Positions 1 to 10,766 of a DNA stretch of 64,000 bases are shown here, in pieces. How positions within the stretch are numbered: position 1 is the stretch's first letter; every line of letters starts with the position of its first letter. The DNA comes from Aquimarina spongiae. GTDB lineage: Bacteria; Bacteroidota; Bacteroidia; Flavobacteriales; Flavobacteriaceae. Location: NCBI RefSeq assembly GCF_900141785.1, contig NZ_FQYP01000006.1, positions 124,001-188,000 of the forward strand, written 5' to 3'. The notes under the pieces were generated by a model. The model was not told where the DNA came from. It searched no databases and was given only the letters and a program-made list of their open reading frames with translations. A program made the position numbers and the translations under genes.

Positions 1-1
1 A

Positions 2-874
2 TCGGTAATCATTCTTACTACAGGGTGTATTTTCGCTATGTGGTTAGGAGAGAAGATAACGGATAAAGGTATTGGTAATGGTATTTCATTATTAATTATG
101 GTAGGTATCATTGCTACATTACCTCAGTCTTTTGTACAAAACTTCTTCTCAAGAGTTTCTGGAGACGGAGGAGGAATGATTATGGTATTGATCGAATTGG
201 TAATCTGGTTTGTGATCATATTAGCTTCAGTGCTATTGGTGATGGCAGTACGTCAAGTTCCTGTGCAATACGCTAGAAGAACAGCAAGTGGAGGATATGA
301 GAAAAATGTTTTTGGATCTCGTCAGTACATCCCGCTAAAGCTAAATGCATCGGGAGTAATGCCAATCATTTTCGCACAAGCAATTATGTTTGTTCCTGGT
401 TTGATTGCAGGAAGTCTTTCAGAGTCTGAGACTGCTCAGGGTATTACAGCTGCTTTTAGTGATATTTTTGGACTATGGTATAACATTGTGTTTGCATTGT
501 TAATCATTGTATTCACCTATTTCTATACTGCGATTACAGTACCAACGAATAAAATGGCAGATGATCTAAAAAGAAGTGGAGGATTTATTCCTGGGATTCG
601 TCCGGGAAGTGAAACTGCTGAATATTTGGATAAGATCATGTCTCAAATTACATTGCCTGGTTCTATATTCTTGGCGCTTATAGCTGTTTTTCCTGCAATA
701 GCAGTGAAATTGCTTAATGTACAAGCGGGTTGGGCGTTGTTCTTTGGAGGTACTTCTTTACTTATTATGGTAGGTGTAGCGATAGATACAATGCAACAGG
801 TAAATTCGTACTTATTGAATAGACATTACGACGGATTGATGAAATCTGGTAAAAACAGAAAAGCAGTAGCATAA
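2..874 (+). CDS. secY: SecY preprotein translocase channel subunit (3' part)
   Basis: This is the C-terminal 290 residues of SecY, the channel protein of the Sec translocon in the inner membrane. The reading frame is open at the window edge, so the N-terminal third lies upstream. The visible part starts in a membrane segment before the conserved [14 protein letters not shown] stretch. It contains the cytosolic loop with [11 protein letters not shown] and later hydrophobic segments, ending in a basic tail. Its stop codon overlaps the start of infA by one base (TAATG), which implies translational coupling. Placement between ribosomal protein genes is the usual spc-operon order. Identification is by family motifs. 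Confidence 0.97.
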   Translation, partial: SVIILTTGCIFAMWLGEKITDKGIGNGISLLIMVGIIATLPQSFVQNFFSRVSGDGGGMIMVLIELVIWFVIILASVLLVMAVRQVPVQYARRTASGGYEKNVFGSRQYIPLKLNASGVMPIIFAQAIMFVPGLIAGSLSESETAQGITAAFSDIFGLWYNIVFALLIIVFTYFYTAITVPTNKMADDLKRSGGFIPGIRPGSETAEYLDKIMSQITLPGSIFLALIAVFPAIAVKLLNVQAGWALFFGGTSLLIMVGVAIDTMQQVNSYLLNRHYDGLMKSGKNRKAVA

Positions 875-1089
875 TGGCAAAACAACCAGCAATAGAACAA
901 GATGGAAGTATCATAGAAGCATTGTCAAATGCAATGTTTCGTGTAGAGCTAGAAAACGGTCATGTAGTAACTGCTCATATCTCTGGAAAGATGCGAATGC
1001 ACTATATTAAGTTGTTACCTGGAGATAAGGTAAAGCTAGAGATGAGTCCATACGATTTGACAAAAGCTCGTATAACATACAGATACTAA
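874..1089 (+). CDS. infA: Translation initiation factor IF-1
   Basis: IF-1 is a 71-residue single OB-fold protein that binds the A site of the 30S subunit during initiation. The length is normal for the family. Typical motifs are [20 protein letters not shown] near the start and the ending [11 protein letters not shown]. The ATG overlaps the secY stop codon, so it is probably translated from the same message. A new promoter lies just after it, before rpmJ. Confidence 0.98.
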   Translation: MAKQPAIEQDGSIIEALSNAMFRVELENGHVVTAHISGKMRMHYIKLLPGDKVKLEMSPYDLTKARITYRY

Positions 1090-1101
1090 TTTTAGAAGAT
1101 A

Positions 1102-1131
1102 TTGTTATTTAATTTTTTTTCCGTAGTTTTG
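1102..1131 (+). promoter_or_regulatory. Bacteroidota-type promoter before rpmJ
   Basis: TTG at 1102-1104, a 19-base spacer, then TAGTTTTG at 1124-1131. This fits the TTG / TAnnTTTG pattern of Bacteroidota housekeeping promoters. It lies right after infA and about 170 bases before rpmJ, so the rpmJ-rpsM-rpsK-rpsD-rpoA-rplQ genes can be transcribed separately from secY-infA. The role is inferred. Confidence 0.65.
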
Positions 1132-1299
1132 CACGCTGAAAAAATAAATAAATATCTCTATAGATGATATCCTGTTTTTCAGGAGTATGAAATAAACAAT
1201 AGAGAAAACCGACAGGATTGAGATTGTTGGTTTTTATAAACAATTATCTCAGTTGTCGAAGCATATAATCTGACAGTTGAAAAACTTAAGAAATAACAG
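1132..1299 (+). promoter_or_regulatory. Structured 5' leader of the rpmJ-rplQ transcript
   Basis: About 165 untranslated bases lie between the promoter and rpmJ. A stem pairs TGAGATTGTT (1219-1228) with AACAA (1239-1243) and TCTCA (1247-1251), leaving a 3-base bulge. A smaller CCTG/CAGG hairpin lies near 1171-1183. A leader this long before ribosomal protein genes may bind a ribosomal protein, but no known RNA family is recognised here. Confidence 0.35.
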
Positions 1300-1416
1300 A
1301 TGAAAGTAAGAGCATCATTAAAAAAGAGAAGTGCCGAGTGCAAGATTGTGCGTAGAAAAGGCCGACTTTACGTAATTAATAAAAAGAATCCTAGATTTAA
1401 ACAAAGACAAGGGTAA
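1300..1416 (+). CDS. rpmJ: 50S ribosomal protein L36
   Basis: This gene encodes 38 residues beginning [17 protein letters not shown] and ending NPRFKQRQG, the standard L36 pattern and length. L36 is a small large-subunit protein. Only one cysteine (C14) is present, so the zinc-ribbon ligands of the classical form are missing and this is the zinc-independent (C-minus) type. The ATG is at 1300, and rpsM follows after 2 bases. Confidence 0.97.
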   Translation: MKVRASLKKRSAECKIVRRKGRLYVINKKNPRFKQRQG

Positions 1417-1418
1417 TT

Positions 1419-1793
1419 ATGGCAAGAATTGCAGGGGTAGATATACCTAAACAAAAGCGAGGAGTTATAGCATTAACCTATATCTTCGGAATCGGTAGAA
1501 GTAGAGCTAAAGAAATTTTAGCTACTGCCAAAGTAGATGAAAGTATAAAAGTTTCTGATTGGGATGATGATCAAATCGGTCGTATCCGTGAAGCTGTAGG
1601 AGCCTATACCATCGAAGGAGAATTACGTTCAGAAGTTCAGTTGAATATCAAACGTCTTATGGATATAGGATGTTACAGAGGTATTCGTCATAGAGCTGGT
1701 TTGCCACTTAGAGGACAACGCACTAAGAACAATTCAAGAACACGTAAAGGAAGAAGAAAAACAGTTGCAAACAAGAAAAAGGCAACTAAATAA
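1419..1793 (+). CDS. rpsM: 30S ribosomal protein S13
   Basis: This 124-residue protein of the small-subunit head contacts the 50S subunit and tRNA. It opens with [20 protein letters not shown] and a helix-turn region ([12 protein letters not shown]). The C-terminal tail is strongly basic and contains the family motif [18 protein letters not shown]. The gene follows rpmJ directly and is 8 bases from rpsK, in the standard alpha-operon order. Confidence 0.98.
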   Translation: MARIAGVDIPKQKRGVIALTYIFGIGRSRAKEILATAKVDESIKVSDWDDDQIGRIREAVGAYTIEGELRSEVQLNIKRLMDIGCYRGIRHRAGLPLRGQRTKNNSRTRKGRRKTVANKKKATK

Positions 1794-1801
1794 TAAGTAG
1801 T

Positions 1802-2185
1802 ATGGCAAAGTCAACTTCAAAAAAACGTAAAGTAATAGTAGAATCTGTAGGTGAAGCTCACGTTACAGCTTCTTTCAACAATATTATTATTTCGTTGACC
1901 AATAAAAAAGGAGATGTAATCTCTTGGTCTTCTGCCGGTAAAATGGGATTCAGAGGATCTAAGAAAAATACGCCTTACGCAGCGCAATTGGCAGCAGAAG
2001 ATGCAGCAAAAGTAGCTATCGAGGCTGGACTTAAAAAAGTAAAAGTTTACGTAAAAGGTCCAGGTAATGGAAGAGAGTCTGCAATACGTTCTATCCATAA
2101 TTCAGGTATCGAGGTATCAGAAATTATCGATGTAACGCCAATGCCGCATAATGGTTGTCGTCCTCCTAAAAGACGTAGAGTATAA
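1802..2185 (+). CDS. rpsK: 30S ribosomal protein S11
   Basis: S11 is a 127-residue protein of the 30S platform, next to the Shine-Dalgarno duplex. Family motifs seen are [15 protein letters not shown], the [14 protein letters not shown] segment, and the C-terminal [14 protein letters not shown]. It sits 8 bases after rpsM. A 130-base structured gap follows before rpsD. Confidence 0.98.
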   Translation: MAKSTSKKRKVIVESVGEAHVTASFNNIIISLTNKKGDVISWSSAGKMGFRGSKKNTPYAAQLAAEDAAKVAIEAGLKKVKVYVKGPGNGRESAIRSIHNSGIEVSEIIDVTPMPHNGCRPPKRRRV

Positions 2186-2191
2186 TTTTTT

Positions 2192-2209
2192 CCCGAGCAT
2201 ATGCTTGGG
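2192..2209 (+). promoter_or_regulatory. Short hairpin after rpsK
   Basis: An 18-base self-complementary stretch (CCCGAGCAT / ATGCTTGGG, one G-T pair) starts six bases after the rpsK stop. The T-rich run TTCTCTTTTT follows it. It may act as an attenuator or as an mRNA-end stabiliser between rpsK and rpsD. It is not a strong terminator by its tail. Confidence 0.4.
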
Positions 2210-2245
2210 TTCTCTTTTTAATTATAACTAAGTAAGTAATCTAAT

Positions 2246-2298
2246 TTGAGGAGAATTGATTATCGAAGGAAAGTGACCTTAATTCATAATCACCTCAA
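2246..2298 (+). promoter_or_regulatory. Bulged stem-loop in the rpsD leader
   Basis: TTGAGG (2246-2251) pairs with CCTCAA (2293-2298). TGATTAT (2257-2263) pairs with ATAATCA (2286-2292). This gives a 13-base-pair stem with a 5-base bulge (AGAAT, 2252-2256) on one side. Inside it, AAGG (2266-2269) can pair with CCTT (2277-2280). The structure ends 17 bases before the rpsD start. S4 regulates its own operon in other bacteria by binding a leader RNA, so this is a candidate S4-binding element. That role is inference. Confidence 0.5.
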
Positions 2299-2315
2299 TA
2301 ACTAATTTATTAATA

Positions 2316-2921
2316 ATGGCAAGATATACTGGTCCAAAAACTAAAATCGCTCGTAAATTTGGTGAAGCGATCTTCGGAGACGATAAGTCATTCGAAAAAA
2401 GAAATTACCCTCCTGGGCAACACGGAAACAACAGACGTAGAGGAAAGAAAAGTGAATACGCTATCCAGTTAATGGAAAAGCAAAAAGCAAAATACACCTA
2501 TGGTATTTTAGAGCGTCAATTCCGAAACATGTTCGAAAAAGCAACTCGTGCTCAAGGTATTACGGGTGAGGTATTACTTCAACTTTGTGAATCTCGTTTA
2601 GACAATGTAGTGTTTAGAATGGGACTTGCTAACTCTAGAAGAGGTGCAAGACAATTAGTTTCTCACAGACATATCACTGTAAATGGAGAGTTAGTAAACA
2701 TTCCTTCGTATCAGTTAAAAGCTGGAGATGTTGTTGGAGTAAGAGAAAAATCAAAATCATTAGAAGTAATCCAGAATTCATTGGCCAACAATAGCAAGGT
2801 ATATGAGTGGATTACTTTTAATAACGATACAAAAGAAGGATCTTTCGTATCAGTTCCGGCAAGAGTTCAGATTCCGGAAAATATCAATGAGCAATTCATC
2901 GTCGAATTATACTCTAAGTAA
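2316..2921 (+). CDS. rpsD: 30S ribosomal protein S4
   Basis: S4 is a primary 16S rRNA-binding protein that starts 30S assembly. At 201 residues it has normal length. The N-terminal region [20 protein letters not shown] lacks the zinc-binding cysteines of some S4 forms. The S4 RNA-binding domain is clear from about residue 90 ([33 protein letters not shown]). A structured leader precedes it and rpoA follows after 24 bases. Confidence 0.98.
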   Translation: MARYTGPKTKIARKFGEAIFGDDKSFEKRNYPPGQHGNNRRRGKKSEYAIQLMEKQKAKYTYGILERQFRNMFEKATRAQGITGEVLLQLCESRLDNVVFRMGLANSRRGARQLVSHRHITVNGELVNIPSYQLKAGDVVGVREKSKSLEVIQNSLANNSKVYEWITFNNDTKEGSFVSVPARVQIPENINEQFIVELYSK

Positions 2922-2945
2922 TAACGCTAAAGAAGAAACAATAAC

Positions 2946-3938
2946 ATGGCAATATTAAATTTTCAGAAGCCCGATAAAGTTATCATGATCGACTCTACAG
3001 AGTTCGATGGTAAATTTGAATTTAGACCATTAGAACCTGGGTACGGATTGACAGTTGGTAACGCTTTACGAAGAGTTTTGCTATCTTCTTTAGAGGGATT
3101 CGCTATAACTTCTCTTAGAATAGAAGGAGTAGATCACGAGTTCTCAACTATTTCTGGGGTGGTAGAAGATGTTACCGAAATCATCCTAAATCTTAAACAA
3201 GTACGTTTCAAGCGTCAGATTGAAGATATAGATAATGAGTCTGTGACTATTTCTATCTCTGGTCAAGAGCAGCTTACTGCTGGAGATTTCCAAAAATTCA
3301 TTTCAGGATTCCAGGTATTAAACCCAGAATTGGTGATCTGTAATATGGATAAGAAGGTAGCGTTAAACCTTGAAATTACTATAGAAAAAGGTAGAGGTTA
3401 CGTACCTGCTGAAGAAAATAAAAAAGCTAATGCTCCTATTGGAACGATTTTTACAGATTCTATTTACACTCCAATCAAGAATGTAAAGTATAGTATCGAA
3501 AACTATCGTGTAGAGCAAAAGACCGATTACGAAAAATTAGTTTTCGAAATCGTTACTGATGGTTCTATTCATCCAAAGGATGCCTTAACAGAAGCAGCAA
3601 AAATATTAATCCATCACTTCATGTTATTCTCTGATGAGCGTATTACATTAGAAGCTGATGAGATAGCACAAACTGAAACATATGATGAAGAATCGCTTCA
3701 TATGAGACAGTTATTAAAAACAAAACTTATCGACATGGACCTTTCAGTTCGTGCGTTAAACTGTTTGAAAGCTGCAGAAGTAGATACACTAGGAGACTTG
3801 GTATCTTACAATAAGAACGATTTAATGAAGTTCCGTAACTTTGGTAAGAAATCTTTAACTGAGCTTGAAGAGCTTGTGAATGTTAAAGGGCTTAACTTTG
3901 GAATGGATCTTTCAAAATACAAATTAGATAAAGATTAA
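2946..3938 (+). CDS. rpoA: RNA polymerase alpha subunit
   Basis: RpoA is the assembly platform of RNA polymerase and the contact for some regulators. Of its 330 residues, 1 to about 230 form the dimerising N-terminal domain (motif [20 protein letters not shown]) and about 255-320 the DNA-binding C-terminal domain ([39 protein letters not shown]). The gene lies between rpsD and rplQ as in most bacteria. Confidence 0.98.
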   Translation: MAILNFQKPDKVIMIDSTEFDGKFEFRPLEPGYGLTVGNALRRVLLSSLEGFAITSLRIEGVDHEFSTISGVVEDVTEIILNLKQVRFKRQIEDIDNESVTISISGQEQLTAGDFQKFISGFQVLNPELVICNMDKKVALNLEITIEKGRGYVPAEENKKANAPIGTIFTDSIYTPIKNVKYSIENYRVEQKTDYEKLVFEIVTDGSIHPKDALTEAAKILIHHFMLFSDERITLEADEIAQTETYDEESLHMRQLLKTKLIDMDLSVRALNCLKAAEVDTLGDLVSYNKNDLMKFRNFGKKSLTELEELVNVKGLNFGMDLSKYKLDKD

Positions 3939-3940
3939 GT

Positions 3941-3988
3941 AATCCATCATATTTTGCTCCTCATAGTGGGTAGAGCAAGATGATGATT
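3941..3988 (+). promoter_or_regulatory. Stem-loop between rpoA and rplQ
   Basis: TTGCTC (3954-3959) pairs with GAGCAA (3973-3978). The flanking ATCAT and AAT bases pair with ATGAT and ATT further out, giving an imperfect long hairpin with a 13-base loop. No T-run follows, so it is not a simple terminator. It could protect or process the mRNA between the two genes. Confidence 0.4.
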
Positions 3989-4001
3989 AAACAAAAATGT
4001 C

Positions 4002-4496
4002 ATGAGACACGGAAAAAAAGTAAATCACCTAGGAAGAAAGACTGCACATCGCAAAGCGATGCTTGCAAACATGGCTTGCTCTTTAATAGAGCACAAAAGA
4101 ATCAATACGACTGTAGCAAAAGCAAAAGCGCTTAAGCAGTTTATTGAGCCTTTAGTGACCAAGTCTAAAGCAGAAAACAACACTACTACTGTAGAGTCTA
4201 CTCACAATAGAAGAATTGTTTTTAGCAGACTTAGAAGTAAAGAAGCGGTAGCTGAGTTGTTTGGAGATGTAGCAAGCAAGATAGGTGACAGACCAGGAGG
4301 ATATACCAGAATTATCAAGTTGGGAAATCGTCTTGGAGATAACGCCGATATGGCAATGATCGAATTAGTAGACTATAACGAGCTATACAATGCTGGTAAA
4401 CCTGCTAAGAAGAAATCAACAAGAAGAAGTAGAAGAGGAAAAGCAAGTGCACCTGCTGCACCAGCGCCAGAAGTTACTAATTCTGAAGAAGAATAA
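4002..4496 (+). CDS. rplQ: 50S ribosomal protein L17
   Basis: L17 is a large-subunit protein near the exit tunnel. The core is standard: [20 protein letters not shown] at the start and [20 protein letters not shown] near residue 105. The 164-residue protein carries a C-terminal tail (from about 128) rich in Lys, Arg, Ala and Pro that ends in acidic residues. Such tails are common in Bacteroidota L17. It is the last gene of the operon, with a terminator after it. Confidence 0.97.
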   Translation: MRHGKKVNHLGRKTAHRKAMLANMACSLIEHKRINTTVAKAKALKQFIEPLVTKSKAENNTTTVESTHNRRIVFSRLRSKEAVAELFGDVASKIGDRPGGYTRIIKLGNRLGDNADMAMIELVDYNELYNAGKPAKKKSTRRSRRGKASAPAAPAPEVTNSEEE

Positions 4497-4524
4497 ATGA
4501 AGAGTGTGAATAACACATAATAAC

Positions 4525-4560
4525 AAAAGGATAAACGTTTGGCGTTTATCCTTTTTTTTT
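4525..4560 (+). terminator. Intrinsic terminator after rplQ
   Basis: A perfect 13-base stem (4525-4537 with 4543-4555) has a TTTGG loop and a run of T to 4560. It closes the ribosomal protein operon. Confidence 0.9.
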
Positions 4561-4604
4561 AAATAATTTTGAAAAAGTTTTCTCAATAGAAATAATTATA
4601 AATA

Positions 4605-5720
4605 ATGAAATATCAATCTCGAAAAAAAGCAATTCTTTTATTAGCAGATGGTACCATTTTTTACGGCAAAGCTGTAGGGAGAGAAGGGACTGCATTTGGT
4701 GAAGTATGTTTTAACACCGGTACGACTGGGTATCAGGAAATCTTTACAGATCCTTCGTACTATGGTCAGCTTATGGTAACTACCAATGCACATATTGGTA
4801 ATTATGGGACTAATGATCAGGAAATAGAATCTGATTCTATTAAAATTGCTGGACTGATTGTAAAGAATTTTAGTTATGAATATTCCAGAGTTAAAGCAGA
4901 CAGATCTTTACAGGAATTTTTGGAGCAACATAATTTATTGGCGATTTCTGATGTAGATACTAGAGCATTGGTGAGCTATATCAGAGATAATGGTGCAATG
5001 AACGCTGTTATTTCTACAGAGACAGAGGATATAGATAAATTAAAGAAAGAACTGGCAGCAGTTCCTGATATGAACGGATTGGAATTAGCATCTCAAGTAT
5101 CTACCAAAGAACCATATTTCTACGGAGACCCTAATGCTACTTACAAAATTTCGGCGCTGGATATCGGGATTAAGAAAAATATACTACGTAACCTAGCACA
5201 AAGAGATGCGTATATCAAAGTGTTTCCATATAATGCATCTTTTGAAGAGATGAATGAATGGGGGCCAGATGGATTCTTTTTATCCAATGGGCCTGGAGAT
5301 CCTCAACCTTTAAAGGAAGCGATTGCCACAGCAAAAGAGATTATTGAAAGAGATTTACCATTATTTGGGATATGTTTAGGACATCAGGTGATTGCTTTGG
5401 CAAATGGTATTGGTACGTACAAAATGCATCATGGACACAGAGGGATTAATCACCCGGTTAAAAATTTGGTAACAGGTAAAGGAGAAATTACTTCTCAAAA
5501 TCATGGGTTTGTAGTAAGTAAAGAAGATACCGAAAAACATCCAGATATCGAGATGACTCATATCCATCTTAATGATGATACGGTAATGGGAATTAAGCTG
5601 AAGAATAAAAATTGTTTTTCGGTTCAATATCACCCAGAAGCCAGTCCTGGACCAAATGACTCTGTATACTTATTCGATGAGTTTATAGAAAATATCAAAA
5701 AGGCAAAATTGGCCGTATAA
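4605..5720 (+). CDS. carA: Carbamoyl-phosphate synthase small (glutaminase) subunit
   Basis: CarA hydrolyses glutamine and passes ammonia to CarB to make carbamoyl phosphate for arginine and pyrimidine synthesis. Residues 1 to about 150 form the small-subunit-specific domain (FNTGTTGYQEIFTDPSYYGQ). Residues about 190-365 form the class I glutamine amidotransferase domain. The triad is C257 (in GICLGHQ), H343 and E345 (QYHPEASPGP). Length (371) is normal. No carB lies beside it, so the large subunit must be encoded elsewhere. Confidence 0.97.
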   Translation: MKYQSRKKAILLLADGTIFYGKAVGREGTAFGEVCFNTGTTGYQEIFTDPSYYGQLMVTTNAHIGNYGTNDQEIESDSIKIAGLIVKNFSYEYSRVKADRSLQEFLEQHNLLAISDVDTRALVSYIRDNGAMNAVISTETEDIDKLKKELAAVPDMNGLELASQVSTKEPYFYGDPNATYKISALDIGIKKNILRNLAQRDAYIKVFPYNASFEEMNEWGPDGFFLSNGPGDPQPLKEAIATAKEIIERDLPLFGICLGHQVIALANGIGTYKMHHGHRGINHPVKNLVTGKGEITSQNHGFVVSKEDTEKHPDIEMTHIHLNDDTVMGIKLKNKNCFSVQYHPEASPGPNDSVYLFDEFIENIKKAKLAV

Positions 5721-5819
5721 ATCAATATAAATATTGAATCGTATACTACCGGTTTTGATAATGTCTTAACCTACAACGTTATAGTTGATAACTTCGTTAA
5801 TGCATTGCGTTTTTGGTAG

Positions 5820-7199
<1,380 letters not shown>

Positions 7200-7214
7200 A
7201 TTAATCTTTATGCT

Positions 7215-7250
7215 AAAAAAAAGGACTATTTTTTGAATAGTCCTTTTTTT
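7215..7250 (+). terminator. Intrinsic terminator after eno
   Basis: An A-run plus GGACTATT (7215-7230) pairs with AATAGTCC plus a T-run (7236-7250) around a TTTTG loop. Confidence 0.9.
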
Positions 7251-7372
7251 ATTGCGAATAATTTTGAAAATACTTTGTAAGGGTAAAAATGATGTAACGA
7301 TTAATAACATATTAACACTATATTTCGTAATTTAGCAGCCCTTAATGTAATAGCAAAATTCTAAATAATCAT

Positions 7373-8659
7373 ATGTCAAAAATAGCTACGTTAGAAATCG
7401 ACGGTAATAAATATGAGTTCCCAATTATTAAAGGAACGGAGAATGAATTAGGAATAGATATCAAGGCACTCAGAGGAGCAACAGGAGGAGTAACAACGAT
7501 TGATCCTGGATATAAAAATACAGGTAGTTGCGAGAGTGCGATCACCTTTCTGGATGGAGAAAAAGGAATCTTACGCTACCGAGGATATTCTATAGAAGAA
7601 CTTGCCGAAAAAGCAGATTTTCTTGAAGTAGCTTATTTGTTGATTTTTGGAGAACTTCCAACAGCAGCTCAATTAGAAAAATTTGATAAGGACATCAAAG
7701 AAGAATCTCATGTAGATGAAGACATGAAGAAAATTCTAGATGGATTTCCTAAAAGCGCTCATCCAATGGGAGTATTGTCTTCTTTGACAAGTGCTTTAAT
7801 TGCATTTAATCCTGGATCTGTTGATGTAGATTCTGAAGAAGAGATGTATGGAGCGATTGTTAAGATCTTAGCAAAATTCCCAGTGCTGGCAGCTTGGACA
7901 ATGAGAAAAAGAAAAAGCCTTCCTCTAGATTATGGAGATAATTCTTTGGGGTATGTAGAAAATTTACATAAAATGATGTTTGCAAGACCTAATCAGGCGT
8001 ATGAAGCAAATAAAATTGTAAATGATGCTTTGGATAAGTTATTGATCTTGCACGCTGATCATGAGCAAAACTGTTCTACTTCTACAGTAAGAATCGTAGG
8101 GTCCTCTCATGCTGGACTGTTTGCTTCTTTATCTGCAGGTATTTCTGCATTGTGGGGGCCACTTCACGGTGGAGCTAATCAGGCAGTTATCGAAATGTTA
8201 GAAGCGATCAAAGCAGATGGTGGAGATACTGCAAAATATATTGCAAAAGCTAAAGATAAAAATGACCCATTCCGTTTGATGGGATTTGGTCACAGAGTAT
8301 ATAAAAACTTCGATCCTCGTGCAAAGATCATTAAAAAGTCTGCAGAAGAAGTATTAGGAGATCTAGGAATCGAAGATCCTGTTTTAGATATAGCAAAAGG
8401 ATTAGCAGATGTAGCATTGAAAGATGAATATTTTGTACAAAGAAAGTTATATCCTAATGTTGATTTTTATTCAGGAATCATTTATAGAGCATTGGGTATA
8501 CCTACCGAAATGTTTACAGTAATGTTTGCTTTAGGAAGATTACCAGGTTGGATTGCTCAATGGAGAGAAATGAGACTTCGTAAAGAACCAATCGGAAGAC
8601 CTAGACAAATATATATCGGAGAGAACTACAGAGCTTTTAAAGCGGTTTCTGAAAGATAA
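7373..8659 (+). CDS. gltA: Citrate synthase
   Basis: Citrate synthase condenses acetyl-CoA and oxaloacetate at the entry of the TCA cycle. The 428-residue length fits the bacterial GltA type. Family motifs are LHADHEQNCSTSTVRIVGSS, GPLHGGANQAVIEML and the catalytic-histidine segment MGFGHRVYKNFDPRA. The C-terminal segment GWIAQWREM and RPRQIYIG are also typical. It stands alone between two terminators. TATATTTC at 7319-7326 resembles a -7 element with one mismatch. Confidence 0.97.
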   Translation: MSKIATLEIDGNKYEFPIIKGTENELGIDIKALRGATGGVTTIDPGYKNTGSCESAITFLDGEKGILRYRGYSIEELAEKADFLEVAYLLIFGELPTAAQLEKFDKDIKEESHVDEDMKKILDGFPKSAHPMGVLSSLTSALIAFNPGSVDVDSEEEMYGAIVKILAKFPVLAAWTMRKRKSLPLDYGDNSLGYVENLHKMMFARPNQAYEANKIVNDALDKLLILHADHEQNCSTSTVRIVGSSHAGLFASLSAGISALWGPLHGGANQAVIEMLEAIKADGGDTAKYIAKAKDKNDPFRLMGFGHRVYKNFDPRAKIIKKSAEEVLGDLGIEDPVLDIAKGLADVALKDEYFVQRKLYPNVDFYSGIIYRALGIPTEMFTVMFALGRLPGWIAQWREMRLRKEPIGRPRQIYIGENYRAFKAVSER

Positions 8660-8681
8660 TTAAGAAATCATACGATATTTT

Positions 8682-8714
8682 AAAAAAGGCGCTGAATAGT
8701 TCAGCGCCTTTTTT
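8682..8714 (+). terminator. Intrinsic terminator after gltA
   Basis: An A-run plus GGCGCTGAA (to 8696) pairs with TTCAGCGCC plus a T-run (8700-8714) around a 3-base loop. Confidence 0.9.
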
Positions 8715-8810
8715 GTTTATTGTAAAGCTTAGAAAAGCCTCCATGAAAAATCATAGCAATTTGAAGGTTACTTTTTCAGACAAAACCGGCTTCATAAAAT
8801 TGTCTATTTA

Positions 8811-8818
8811 TATATTTG
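8811..8818 (+). promoter_or_regulatory. -7 element before the DDAH-like gene
   Basis: TATATTTG fits the TAnnTTTG consensus exactly and lies 37 bases before the start codon. No TTG is found at the usual -33 spacing. Confidence 0.45.
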
Positions 8819-8854
8819 CGTAACTACTCAAACATTTACACTTAAAAACTAACA

Positions 8855-9772
8855 TTGTTGAAATTAAATATACAAAACGAGACATCACGACTTCGTGCAG
8901 TGGTATTAGGAACTGCGACAAGCAATGGTCCAGTACCTAAAATTGAAGACGCTTACGATCCGAAGTCTATAGAACACATCAAAGCAGGAACCTATCCTAA
9001 GGAATCGGATATGGTCTTGGAGATGGAAGCAGTGGCCAAAGTGCTGAAGAAATATGAAGTGAAAGTATACCGACCAGAAATTATCGAGGATTACAACCAA
9101 ATTTTTGCAAGGGATATCGCTTTGGTTATCGAAGATAAGTTCATTAAGTCTAATATTTTACCGGATAGAGAAAAGGAAATAAAAGCTATCGAACATGTGA
9201 TAGCAGAAATTGATCCCAATAAAGTGTTCAAAGCACCGTCAGAAGATATTCACTTTGAAGGGGGAGATATTATGGCGCATAATGACTATATTTTTATAGG
9301 GACTTACTTGGGAGAAGATTATCCCGATTGTATTGTTGCTCGCACAAACATGAAAGGAGTAGAGTACATTACCTCTCTTTTTCCAGATAAGAAGGTAAAA
9401 GCTTTTGATTTGAATAAATCTATGCAAGATCCCAAAGATAATGCGCTACATTTGGATTGTTGTTTTCAGCCTGTAGGTCATAATAAAGCGATCATACACA
9501 AAGAAGGGTTTCGAGATCCCTTGGATTATGAGTTTTTATTAGATTTTTACGGTAAAGACAATCTCTTTCATATAGATAAAACAGAGATGTACTACATGAA
9601 TTCTAACATCTTTTCTATTGCAGAAGATGTAGTGATTTCTGAAAAGAACTTTACGAGATTGAATGCCTGGTTAAGAAAACAAAATATTACTGTAGAAGAA
9701 GTGCCTTATGCAGAAATAGCAAAGCAGGAAGGACTTTTACGTTGTTCTACAATGCCATTGATTAGAGATTAA
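8855..9772 (+). CDS. DDAH/arginine deiminase-fold amidinohydrolase
   Basis: This 305-residue protein belongs to the guanidine-modifying superfamily (dimethylargininase, arginine deiminase, amidinotransferase). These enzymes attack a guanidino carbon with a cysteine. Visible residues are the FEGGD loop, H199 (ALHLDCCF) and C297 (LLRCSTMPL), matching the Cys/His pair of the family. The reading frame begins with two TTG codons at 8855 and 8858. No ATG lies near, so a TTG start is likely. It is followed at 42 bases by ctlX, so a shared role in citrulline or methylarginine breakdown is likely. The exact substrate is unknown. Confidence 0.85.
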   Translation: MLKLNIQNETSRLRAVVLGTATSNGPVPKIEDAYDPKSIEHIKAGTYPKESDMVLEMEAVAKVLKKYEVKVYRPEIIEDYNQIFARDIALVIEDKFIKSNILPDREKEIKAIEHVIAEIDPNKVFKAPSEDIHFEGGDIMAHNDYIFIGTYLGEDYPDCIVARTNMKGVEYITSLFPDKKVKAFDLNKSMQDPKDNALHLDCCFQPVGHNKAIIHKEGFRDPLDYEFLLDFYGKDNLFHIDKTEMYYMNSNIFSIAEDVVISEKNFTRLNAWLRKQNITVEEVPYAEIAKQEGLLRCSTMPLIRD

Positions 9773-9814
9773 GCAAATTATAATTAAAAATTTTTGAAGG
9801 TGTAGGAATGCACT

Positions 9815-10759
9815 ATGATTTTTGATATGAAACAAGTAACAAATACAATTGTAATGATTCGTCCTGTACAGTTTAGGATGAATGAGCAAACTGCGGTAAA
9901 TAATTATTATCAAGAAGATGCAGGAGTAGCCAAAGAAGATGCAAACTCGAGAGCTCAACAAGAATTTGATGGGTTTGTAGGTAGATTGAAAGAAGTAGGA
10001 GTTCGTGTAATTGTAATTGATGATGATCCTAAGAATGATACTCCGGATTCTATTTTTCCTAATAACTGGGTGTCCTTTCATGAAAATGGAGACATCGGTT
10101 TATATCCAATGTTTGCGGTAAACAGAAGAAGAGAACGAAGACCAGAGATCCTTGACGAAATTGAAGCTTCAGGATTCGAAATAAAAAATGTAGTAGACTA
10201 CACCAGTGCCGAAGAAGAAGAGGTTTTTCTTGAAGGTACAGGAAGCTTGGTTTTGGATCGCGTAAACAGAAAAGCGTATTGCGCACTCTCTCCCAGAGCC
10301 GATGAAAGCTTGTTTATCGAGTTTTGTGAAGATTTTGAGTACACACCAGTAGTTTTTACAGCTTATCAAACTGTAGATGGAAAGAGACTGCCTATCTATC
10401 ACACCAATGTAATGATGGGAGTAGGAGAGACCTTTGCAGTGGTATGTCTGGATTGTATTGATGATAAAAAGGAACGAAAAAACCTGATTGATCATCTAAA
10501 AGAAACAGGTAAAGAAATTATAGCAATCACAGAAGAGCAGGTTAATAATTTTGCGGGCAATATGCTTCAAGTTGTAGGTTCCAACGAGAAACGTTATCTT
10601 GTAATGTCATCTGCGGCGTATAATAGTCTAACCGAATCTCAAATCGAGAGTATCAAAAAACATTGCGAAATTCTTCATAGTGATTTGAATATGATCGAAA
10701 CTCTAGGAGGAGGAAGTGCAAGATGCATGATGGCAGAGGTGTTTCTACCTGCCAAATGA
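9815..10759 (+). CDS. ctlX: Citrulline utilization hydrolase CtlX-like
   Basis: This 314-residue protein is a second member of the guanidine-modifying fold, of the DDAH_eukar / CtlX group. Family members are linked to citrulline hydrolysis. Motifs are MIRPVQFRMNEQTAVNNYYQ, DSIFPNNWVSFH, FLEGTGSLVLDR, H196 in IYHTNVMMGVG and C304 in GGGSARCMMAEVF. ATG 9815 has an AGGA seven bases before it. ATG 9827 is an alternative that fits the usual family N-terminus better. An Rrf2 regulator starts 7 bases after it. Confidence 0.88.
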   Translation: MIFDMKQVTNTIVMIRPVQFRMNEQTAVNNYYQEDAGVAKEDANSRAQQEFDGFVGRLKEVGVRVIVIDDDPKNDTPDSIFPNNWVSFHENGDIGLYPMFAVNRRRERRPEILDEIEASGFEIKNVVDYTSAEEEEVFLEGTGSLVLDRVNRKAYCALSPRADESLFIEFCEDFEYTPVVFTAYQTVDGKRLPIYHTNVMMGVGETFAVVCLDCIDDKKERKNLIDHLKETGKEIIAITEEQVNNFAGNMLQVVGSNEKRYLVMSSAAYNSLTESQIESIKKHCEILHSDLNMIETLGGGSARCMMAEVFLPAK

Positions 10760-10766
10760 TAAAAAT

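Noticed and set aside
1817..2098. Minus-strand frame of 93 codons inside rpsK
   Set aside because: It is a shadow of the rpsK coding sequence, with no known domain, start signal or operon partner.
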